Positions 43,554 to 49,023 of a DNA stretch of 49,023 bases are shown piece after piece. The stretch is from the NCBI GenBank assembly GCA_964627035.1, contig CAZVKN010000021.1:1-49023 (forward strand), written 5' to 3'. Both the position numbers and the translations under genes were made by a program. Source of the stretch: CAZVKN01 sp964627035 (GTDB lineage: Bacteria; Electryoneota; AABM5-125-24; Hatepunaeales; Hatepunaeaceae). How positions within the stretch are numbered: position 1 is the stretch's first letter; the number at the start of each line of letters is the position of its first letter. The notes beneath the pieces were generated by a model. The model was not told where the DNA came from and ran no database searches. It saw only the letters and a list, made by a program, of their open reading frames with translations.

Positions 43554-43641
43554 ACCACCAAGGCACCAAGACACAAAGAAGAAAAATGATAACTCTTTGC
43601 TGTAAAGCCGCCGTTATCTGTAGAACTTGGTGCCTGGTGGT
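43554..43641. repeat. Long imperfect inverted repeat (MITE-like element)
   Basis: ACCACCAAGGCACCAAG (43554-43570) and CTTGGTGCCTGGTGGT (43626-43641) are reverse complements apart from one missing base. Inside, ATAAC and GTTAT form a second, shorter pairing. The element lies between recJ and the HMG-CoA synthase gene and could fold as a long hairpin in RNA. It has no coding content. Confidence 0.7.
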
Positions 43642-43666
43642 AAAATTATTTAACGAAGGAGAACTT

Positions 43667-44719
43667 ATGCCTGATGTAGGAATTGTAGGCTATGGGTGTT
43701 ACTTACCTCGTTATCGGATCAAATTGGAATCCATAGCTAAGGTTTGGGGCGCTGATGCTGAAAGCTACAAAAAGGGACTAATGCTTTATGAAAAATCAAT
43801 CCCCGGATTAGATCAAGATACCATTACGCTGTCGGTTGAAGCGGCGAGATACGCTTTGAAACGTGCCGGCATTAAAGGTTCTCAGATCCAAGCGACTTAT
43901 GTCGGATCGGAATCACATCCGTATGCCGTCAAACCGACCGGGACGATTCTTTCAGAAGCAATTGGAGCTACCCCCGAATGTCATACCGCTGACTTGGAAT
44001 TTGCCTGTAAAGCAGGTACAGAATCAATGTACATTGCGTATGCTCAAGTCAAAGCAGGATTAATCGAATATGGTCTTGGAATCGGCGCGGATACGTCTCA
44101 AGGTGCGCCCGGTGATGCGTTGGAGTATTCGGCATCCGCTGGAGCTGCTGCGTTTGTGATGGGCAAAGACAAGGTCATTGCAACTATTGATGAGACGTAT
44201 GCGTACATGACCGATACACCGGACTTCTGGCGACGTGAGTATCAGTTCTATCCGCAACATGGTGGACGTTATACCGGTGAACCGGCATATTTCAAACATA
44301 CACTCGGTGCCGCTAACGGTATTATGAAAAAAACCGGAATGACAGCGGAAGATTTTGATTATGCAGTATTTCATCAACCAAATGGCAAGTTCCCGTTGTT
44401 GGCAGCGAAGCGACTTGGTTTCCCAAATGAGAAGGTTGAGACCGGATGGTTGACACCTTGGTTGGGTAATACTTATTCGGGAGCATCTCCGATTGGGTTG
44501 ACTGCTATTTTGGATATTGCTAAGCCAGGCAATAAGATACTGTTGGTATCATTTGGTTCGGGAGCCGGTTCGGATGCATTTGTGTTCACAGTAACGGATG
44601 AGATTGAGAACGTCCGTGATAAAGCACCGTTCACCCGTCCTCAATTAGATGAGAATAAGATATACTTGGAATACGGTCAGTATGCCAAGTTCCGCGGTAA
44701 AATTAAACGGAAGCCATAG
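43667..44719 (+). CDS. Archaeal-type hydroxymethylglutaryl-CoA synthase
   Basis: HMG-CoA synthase condenses acetyl-CoA with acetoacetyl-CoA. The 350-residue protein has the thiolase-fold active site of the archaeal branch: Glu82 (VGSESHP), Cys114 (ADLEFACKAGTE) and His236 (VFHQPNGKFP). The WLTPWLGNTYSGASPIGL segment and the FGSGAGSDAFVF end are also typical. Length matches archaeal enzymes rather than the 390-residue bacterial MvaS form. ATG 43667 with GAAGGAGAAC is preferred over the upstream open frame. It is followed 17 bases later by a thiolase and then a DUF35 protein, the same trio that forms the acetoacetyl-CoA thiolase/HMG-CoA synthase complex in archaea. Confidence 0.92.
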   Translation: MPDVGIVGYGCYLPRYRIKLESIAKVWGADAESYKKGLMLYEKSIPGLDQDTITLSVEAARYALKRAGIKGSQIQATYVGSESHPYAVKPTGTILSEAIGATPECHTADLEFACKAGTESMYIAYAQVKAGLIEYGLGIGADTSQGAPGDALEYSASAGAAAFVMGKDKVIATIDETYAYMTDTPDFWRREYQFYPQHGGRYTGEPAYFKHTLGAANGIMKKTGMTAEDFDYAVFHQPNGKFPLLAAKRLGFPNEKVETGWLTPWLGNTYSGASPIGLTAILDIAKPGNKILLVSFGSGAGSDAFVFTVTDEIENVRDKAPFTRPQLDENKIYLEYGQYAKFRGKIKRKP

Positions 44720-44736
44720 AGCTAAGGAGATAATAA

Positions 44737-45897
44737 ATGAGAGAAGTAGCTGTAATTGGCGTCGGTTTGCAGAAGTGGGGGGAGTTGTGGGAAAAATCGT
44801 TACGTCAAATTTATGTTGAAGCCGCTATGAATGCTATCAAAGATGCAGGAGTTGATAAAATTGACTCTATGTACATCGGTAGCATGTCAGGCGGATTGTT
44901 TGCCGCTCAGGAGCATCTCGCTTCTATGATGGCGGATTATTTGGGAGTGTTACCTGTTGCGGCAGCGAGAGTTGAATCAGCGTGTGCATCGGGTGGACTC
45001 GCTATGAAGATGGGTTGGATGGAAGTTGCATCCGGTCTGTCTGATATTGTGTTGGTCAGTGGAGTTGAGAAAATGACCGACGTTGACGGTGATGAAGCGA
45101 CTTTTGCACTGTCAACCGCCGCTGATACCGAGTATGAAGGGTATCAAGGCGTTACATTCCCTGGTCTGTATGCGATGATGGCGCGTGCTCATATGGAGAA
45201 ATATGGAACGACCATTGAGCAGTTGTCTCATGTTTCGGTTAAGAATCATGCGAACGCAGTGCATAATCCGGATGCTCAATATCCATTTGAAGTAACTCTG
45301 GATGCGGTGTTGAATTCGACGCCTGTAGCGGATCCATTGAGGTTGTTCCACTGTTCACCTCTTACTGATGGTGCTGCTGCGGTAATTCTGTGTCCATTGG
45401 ATATGGCGAAAAGCATTAGCAATCGTCCTCCAGTAGTTGTCACTGGAATGGGACATGCTACAGACACAATAGCATTGCACTCACGCAATGACTTCACCTG
45501 CATCAAATCCGCTGAGATCGCTGCTAAACAGGCGTATGCCATGGCTGGTGTTGGACCTAAAGACATCGATTTCGCTGAAGTTCACGACTGTTTCTCAATC
45601 GCTGAAGTAATGGTCACAGAGGCGTTAGGCTTCTTTGAAGCTGGAGATGGTGGTGCTGCTGCCGAGCGTGGTGATACCGCTCGCGACGGTTCTAAACCGA
45701 TCAACACTTCTGGTGGATTGAAGGCAAAAGGTCATCCTGTCGGAGCAACCGGTGTTGCTCAGATCATCGAAGTATCTCGTCAATTATGGGGAGAGGCTGG
45801 TGGTCGTCAGCTGGAAAATCCGAAACGAGGCTTAGCTCAGAATATGGGTGGTAGTGGTGGAAGTTCATTAGTTCATATCTTGGAGGTACGATCATGA
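44737..45897 (+). CDS. Thiolase (acetyl-CoA C-acetyltransferase, archaeal/SCP2-type)
   Basis: The 386-residue thiolase has the nucleophilic Cys83 in VESACASGGLAM, His283/Cys285 in AEVHDCFSIAE and the GHPVGATG loop (332-339, His333). These features mark the archaeal acetoacetyl-CoA thiolase/SCP2 branch. It should make acetoacetyl-CoA from two acetyl-CoA and pass it to the neighbouring HMG-CoA synthase. AAGGAGATAATAA precedes the ATG. Its stop overlaps the DUF35 gene by four bases (ATGA), consistent with formation of a stoichiometric complex. Confidence 0.93.
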   Translation: MREVAVIGVGLQKWGELWEKSLRQIYVEAAMNAIKDAGVDKIDSMYIGSMSGGLFAAQEHLASMMADYLGVLPVAAARVESACASGGLAMKMGWMEVASGLSDIVLVSGVEKMTDVDGDEATFALSTAADTEYEGYQGVTFPGLYAMMARAHMEKYGTTIEQLSHVSVKNHANAVHNPDAQYPFEVTLDAVLNSTPVADPLRLFHCSPLTDGAAAVILCPLDMAKSISNRPPVVVTGMGHATDTIALHSRNDFTCIKSAEIAAKQAYAMAGVGPKDIDFAEVHDCFSIAEVMVTEALGFFEAGDGGAAAERGDTARDGSKPINTSGGLKAKGHPVGATGVAQIIEVSRQLWGEAGGRQLENPKRGLAQNMGGSGGSSLVHILEVRS

Positions 45898-46283
45898 AAA
45901 TCCGTTCACCTCGTTACTGGCGGGAAACCCCGCAACGCTACCGTTTAGAAGCGGCAAAGACCGAATCCGGTAAGATATATTTCCCTCCGCGTGAAACTTA
46001 TCCAGGTGGCGAATCTGCTGAACCGCATACACTCGCTGATACGGGCAAAGTGTTGACCTACACAGTTATCAATGTCGGTCCTGGCGAATATGCCGATGAA
46101 GCTCCGTATGCTCTCGGTATTATTGAGCTTGCTGATGGAGCTCGTATTACAGCTCAGATTGCTGATGTTGATCCGACAGAAGTCAAGACCGGTATGGATG
46201 TCAAAGTTGAATTCCGTAAGCTCCGTGAAGAAGGAGATGAAGGACTGCTTTGCTATGGGTATAAGGTTGTGCCTGTGTGGTAA
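45894..46283 (+). CDS. DUF35 OB-fold protein lacking the zinc-ribbon cysteines
   Basis: The 129-residue protein has the family layout: an N-terminal helix with WRETPQRYRLEA, the KIYFPPRE segment (27-34) and a C-terminal OB-fold (GKVLTYTVI, then KVEFRKL). In archaeal complexes this scaffold holds thiolase and HMG-CoA synthase together and channels acetoacetyl-CoA. The usual rubredoxin-like CxxC pairs are missing. The first pair is replaced by Lys22 and Ser25, and the second (before YPGG) by Tyr36 and Gly39. There is no cysteine near either site, so it probably does not bind zinc. The start overlaps the thiolase stop. Confidence 0.88.
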   Translation: MKIRSPRYWRETPQRYRLEAAKTESGKIYFPPRETYPGGESAEPHTLADTGKVLTYTVINVGPGEYADEAPYALGIIELADGARITAQIADVDPTEVKTGMDVKVEFRKLREEGDEGLLCYGYKVVPVW

Positions 46284-46298
46284 GTGAATTGTTGGGTG

Positions 46299-46320
46299 GC
46301 ACGGGTGGAAACGCCCGTGC
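46299..46320 (+). terminator. Hairpin after the thiolase/HMGS operon, possible terminator or repeat
   Basis: GCACGGGTG (46299-46307), a GAAA tetraloop and CGCCCGTGC (46312-46320) form a 9-bp stem with one G-U pair. Only a short T-rich tail (TGTGTATTTA) follows, so it may be a weak terminator or a REP-like palindrome. It lies 15 bases after the DUF35 stop. Confidence 0.5.
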
Positions 46321-46398
46321 TGTGTATTTAGGAAAATGAATCTTGTATTCGTTAAAATCATATCGTAGTCGTTAAACTGAACTATATAGGAGGATCCG

Positions 46399-46992
46399 AT
46401 GCAACGAATGTCACTATTTCCTTTTATTGGACTGATTGTTCTTCTTCTATTCAGTCACGAGGCACATTGTTCGAAAGAATATCAGAAACATGGATTTAAA
46501 ATTACTATTCCAGATGGTTGGGTTGAGATTCCAAGTGAGGTAGTTGAAGTGAAAATGAGCTCGTCATCGAAACAAGCTGGTATTTCTGAAATTCCACAAT
46601 ATGACTATGGATTTCAGCTTATTGGTAAGGACAATTGGTTTGAGTATCCCTATGTTCTTGTACACGCAAATAGAACTAATCAATTAAATGAAGATGGATT
46701 AAAGGAGTTCGCGAAATTAAATAAGAAGAAACTTGAAACCACATCAAGAGATGGTCTTGAATCAATTATTTCCGATGTGGAAATAGGAAGTAGGTACTAC
46801 GATGAGAATCTGAAAATGATGTGGATGCAATCAGAATATAATATTCCGGGATTTGGTAAAATTTCTTCGATTATATGTATAAAGTTGACTGATTGGGGTG
46901 TAATTCGAGTAAACTGCTATTCGGTTGACAGTGTGTTTTTGTCTTACTTAGAAGCATTTCAATCAATCATTACATCAATTCGTCCTAATTAG
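46399..46992 (+). CDS. Secreted 197-residue protein of unknown function
   Basis: The protein has a signal peptide (residues 1-24, FPFIGLIVLLLFSHEAHC) with a Cys at 24 that does not form a clear lipobox. The HGFKITIPDGWVEIP segment (31-45) resembles the opening of PsbP/DUF1795-like domains. No catalytic motif is visible. AGGAGGATCCG before the ATG is a strong ribosome binding site. The gene looks more AT-rich than its neighbours and interrupts the metabolic block between DUF35 and the carboxylase subunit, so it may be a later insertion; this is inference. Confidence 0.78.
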   Translation: MQRMSLFPFIGLIVLLLFSHEAHCSKEYQKHGFKITIPDGWVEIPSEVVEVKMSSSSKQAGISEIPQYDYGFQLIGKDNWFEYPYVLVHANRTNQLNEDGLKEFAKLNKKKLETTSRDGLESIISDVEIGSRYYDENLKMMWMQSEYNIPGFGKISSIICIKLTDWGVIRVNCYSVDSVFLSYLEAFQSIITSIRPN

Positions 46993-46998
46993 TGTGGA

Positions 46999-47026
46999 TT
47001 GCATCAGGGAAGTTTGCTGATATGAT
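46999..47026 (+). promoter_or_regulatory. Candidate promoter for the YgiT-type antitoxin gene
   Basis: TTGCAT (46999-47004), a 16-base spacer and TATGAT (47021-47026) give a good sigma70-type match. Transcription would start near 47033, about 20 bases before the GTG at 47053. It suggests that the gene is expressed on its own, without a co-transcribed upstream toxin. Confidence 0.4.
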
Positions 47027-47052
47027 AGTATTCACATATTAGGAGAATAGAC

Positions 47053-47280
47053 GTGATTTGTAGTAACTGCGGAAAGGACAGTGCACAACGGAGAAACATG
47101 ACTCGCACCTACGGTAAAGGTGATGACCTTCTTATTATAGAGGATGTTCCGGTGATGCAGTGCAAGAGTTGCGGTGAGTCATATATGACTATCGAAACCG
47201 TTCGTGAGTTGGAACAGTTGAAGAAGCAAGGGCAAATGAGAGCTGCCAAACGTGAAGTTGGTGTAGTGAGCTTTGCATAA
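47053..47280 (+). CDS. YgiT/MqsA-type zinc-finger antitoxin-like protein
   Basis: The 75-residue protein has two zinc knuckles (Cys3/Cys6 and Cys37/Cys40). The segment LLIIEDVPVMQCKSCGESY is characteristic of YgiT-type zinc-finger proteins, the N-terminal domain of MqsA-like antitoxins. No helix-turn-helix DNA-binding domain is attached. The GTG start at 47053 has AGGAGAATAGAC upstream. A DUF4258-type or MqsR-type toxin normally sits directly before such genes; here the only upstream gene is a secreted protein and the 60-bp gap is too short for one. It is therefore an orphan. Confidence 0.82.
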   Translation: MICSNCGKDSAQRRNMTRTYGKGDDLLIIEDVPVMQCKSCGESYMTIETVRELEQLKKQGQMRAAKREVGVVSFA

Positions 47281-47331
47281 TTTATCGTCCAGCAATCAGA
47301 ATTCATTTAAGTTTAATAAATATATATCACA

Positions 47332-48942
47332 TTGAACCGAATAGAATCAAAAATAGACACTCGCTCGGAAGACTTCAAAGCTAACCAGCAATCTATGGAA
47401 GGCTTGGTTGGTCAGTTAAGTGAGCGATTGAATCTAATCAAAAAAGGTGGTCCTCCGCAACATGTGGAGCGTCATAAAAAACGTGGCAAACTGACCGCTC
47501 GTGAACGTATTGAAGGGCTATTTGATCCTGATACACCGTTCTTAGAATTGAGCCCGCTCGCGGCATGGGATTTGTACAAGAATGAGGCACCATCAGCTGG
47601 AGTCGTTACCGGAGTCGGCGTTGTCCACGGTCGCGAAGTGATGGTCGTGGCGAACGATGCTACCGTAAAAGGTGGCACCTACTTCCCGATGACTATCGCC
47701 AAACATATCCGCGCGCAAGAGATCGCACTGGAGAATAATCTTCCATGTGTGTATCTCGTAGACTCAGGTGGTGTTTTCCTGCCTTTGCAGGATGGCGTAT
47801 TCCCCGACAAAGAGCACTTCGGACGCATCTTCTACAATCAAGCAAAGCTGTCCGCTGCCGGAATCCCGCAACTGTCAGCAGTTATGGGGTCGTGTACGGC
47901 TGGTGGTGCATACGTTCCGGCTATGTCTGATGAGACCGTTATTGTTAAAGAGCAGGGTACGATCTTCATCGGAGGTCCTCCTCTTGTCAAAGCTGCGACA
48001 GGTGCTGAAGTCACACCCGAAGAGTTAGGAGGCGCTGACGTTCACTGCCGGATATCGGGGGTTAGTGACTATTACGCTCAAAATGATTCACATGCCCTCC
48101 AGATACTCCGCAATATCATTGAGAACCTGAACCGCCCTAACAAGTTTGAGTTAGCTCGTTCGATTCCTGAAGATCCATTCTATGATCCAAAGGAGTTATA
48201 CGGTGTCATTCCTAATGATCACAAAAGGATGTACGACATTCGTGAAGTCATTGCTCGTCTCGTAGATGGCAGTCGTTTCAGCGAATTCAAGGAACTCCAT
48301 GCTACAACCTTAGTCACTGGATTTGCCAAGATCATGGGTTATCCGATTGGTATCGTGGCTAACAACGGCGTACTGTTCGGAGAGTCTGGACGTAAAGGTG
48401 CTCACTTCGTCGAATTGTGCTCAATGCGCAAAATTCCGTTACTATTTCTGCAAAACATCACTGGATTCATCGTGGGTAAAGAGTACGAACACGGAGGAAT
48501 CGCTCGCGATGGTGCTAAGATGGTTCATGCGGTGGCGAATGCGCAGGTTCCACGCTTTACGCTGGTCGTAGGTGGATCACACGGCGCTGGTAATTATGCA
48601 ATGTGTGGTCGCGGGTATCTTCCACGGATGATGTGGATGTGGCCCAACTCGCGAATCTCAGTCATGGGTGGGGAACAAGCTGCTAACGTCCTACTACAAG
48701 TTAAAATGGAGCAGATGGCTAAGAAAGGTCTTGAACCGATGACACCTGATCAACAAGCGGAGTTCAAACGTCCGACACTGGAAAAATACGAGACTGAAGG
48801 TAGTCCATACTACGCAACAGCTCGTCTGTGGGATGAAGGGATTATTGATCCGTTGGATACTCGCACAGTGCTCGGATTGGCGATTGCGACATCATTGAAT
48901 CAACCGATTCCTGAATACAAGATGGGCATATTCAGGATGTAG
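47332..48942 (+). CDS. Methylcrotonyl-CoA-type carboxylase beta (carboxyltransferase) subunit
   Basis: The 536-residue protein is the biotin-dependent carboxyltransferase half of an acyl-CoA carboxylase. Motifs such as LVDSGGVFLPLQDGVFPDKE, GRIFYNQAKLSAAGIPQ and GSCTAGGAYVPAMSDE match the methylcrotonyl-CoA (leucine breakdown) branch better than propionyl- or acetyl-CoA carboxylases. The IDTRSEDFKAN start is also typical for that branch. TTG 47332 is the assumed start, since residues before an alternative ATG (47395) are conserved in the family; no good ribosome binding site is seen. The biotin-carrying alpha subunit is not in the window and may lie downstream. HMG-CoA is one step away from this enzyme's product. 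Confidence 0.9.
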   Translation: MNRIESKIDTRSEDFKANQQSMEGLVGQLSERLNLIKKGGPPQHVERHKKRGKLTARERIEGLFDPDTPFLELSPLAAWDLYKNEAPSAGVVTGVGVVHGREVMVVANDATVKGGTYFPMTIAKHIRAQEIALENNLPCVYLVDSGGVFLPLQDGVFPDKEHFGRIFYNQAKLSAAGIPQLSAVMGSCTAGGAYVPAMSDETVIVKEQGTIFIGGPPLVKAATGAEVTPEELGGADVHCRISGVSDYYAQNDSHALQILRNIIENLNRPNKFELARSIPEDPFYDPKELYGVIPNDHKRMYDIREVIARLVDGSRFSEFKELHATTLVTGFAKIMGYPIGIVANNGVLFGESGRKGAHFVELCSMRKIPLLFLQNITGFIVGKEYEHGGIARDGAKMVHAVANAQVPRFTLVVGGSHGAGNYAMCGRGYLPRMMWMWPNSRISVMGGEQAANVLLQVKMEQMAKKGLEPMTPDQQAEFKRPTLEKYETEGSPYYATARLWDEGIIDPLDTRTVLGLAIATSLNQPIPEYKMGIFRM

Positions 48943-49023
48943 GTTACCGATTGTGTCTGTCATCCCGTACTTGACAGTCTGTCCGAGAATGTTTTTCAGT
49001 ATAGATTTTCATAAACCGGATCA

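Noticed and set aside
46399..46992. The secreted 197-residue protein as toxin partner of the YgiT-type gene
   Set aside because: It has a signal peptide and its own ribosome binding site, is larger than known partner toxins, and a separate promoter candidate lies between the two genes.

Overview
The window (about 45% GC by eye) is dense bacterial chromosome with no phage, insertion sequence, CRISPR array or 16S/23S rRNA. The cell envelope is diderm: there is an outer-membrane-type beta-barrel, lipoproteins and the Mre/PBP2/RodA elongation machinery. A GWxTD-domain protein, an AURKAIP1/COX24 (bS22-like) mini ribosomal protein, an archaeal-type HMG-CoA synthase set and an eIF2B-like protein together suggest the FCB superphylum or a nearby candidate phylum (Zixibacteria-, Marinimicrobia- or Latescibacteria-like). 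That placement is inference. None of the three tRNA genes seen encodes its CCA end.

Layout. 1-342: tRNA-Ala (cut by the window edge), a 49-residue membrane ORF, tRNA-Gly and a terminator. 414-4039: an M3 oligoendopeptidase, then on the minus strand a small membrane protein, an SDR oxidoreductase and an IscA-type Fe-S protein. 4237-7737: coaD-pta (coenzyme A and acetyl-phosphate metabolism), then an FmdB zinc ribbon and two small unknown proteins. 7782-10990 (minus): hemC-hemB-hemL. 11141-21052 (plus): HU, a bS22-like protein, xseA, xseB, dxs, nadK, ftsY, a GWxTD protein, an S66 peptidase, purN and purH, mostly overlapping or abutting. 21157-29012: mreB, mreC, mreD, PBP2, rodA, a TPR-like protein and an M23 peptidase, which form an envelope elongation cluster. 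29028-34121: a small CxxC protein, an eIF2B-like protein, three glycosyltransferases and folD. 34245-35360: a WD40-like lipoprotein.

35603-40385 is the most unusual block. PgsB, PgsC and a PgsW-like protein of the poly-gamma-glutamate system are followed, with translational coupling, by a periplasmic protein built from two copies of one domain and by an outer-membrane beta-barrel. No PgsA/CapA is present. This looks like a diderm version of a polyglutamate synthesis and export system with its own periplasmic and outer-membrane parts.

40450-43540: tRNA(CAT), a CdsZ-like zinc-ribbon protein, the RNase P RNA gene and recJ. 43667-48942: an archaeal-type HMG-CoA synthase, thiolase and DUF35 trio, a secreted protein, an orphan YgiT-type antitoxin and the beta subunit of a methylcrotonyl-CoA-type carboxylase. 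Because dxs (MEP isoprenoid pathway) is also present, HMG-CoA made here may serve branched-chain acyl-CoA metabolism rather than mevalonate.

At least four copies of a short palindromic repeat lie between genes. Four intergenic regions carry sigma70-like promoters with the same -10 hexamer, TATATT.
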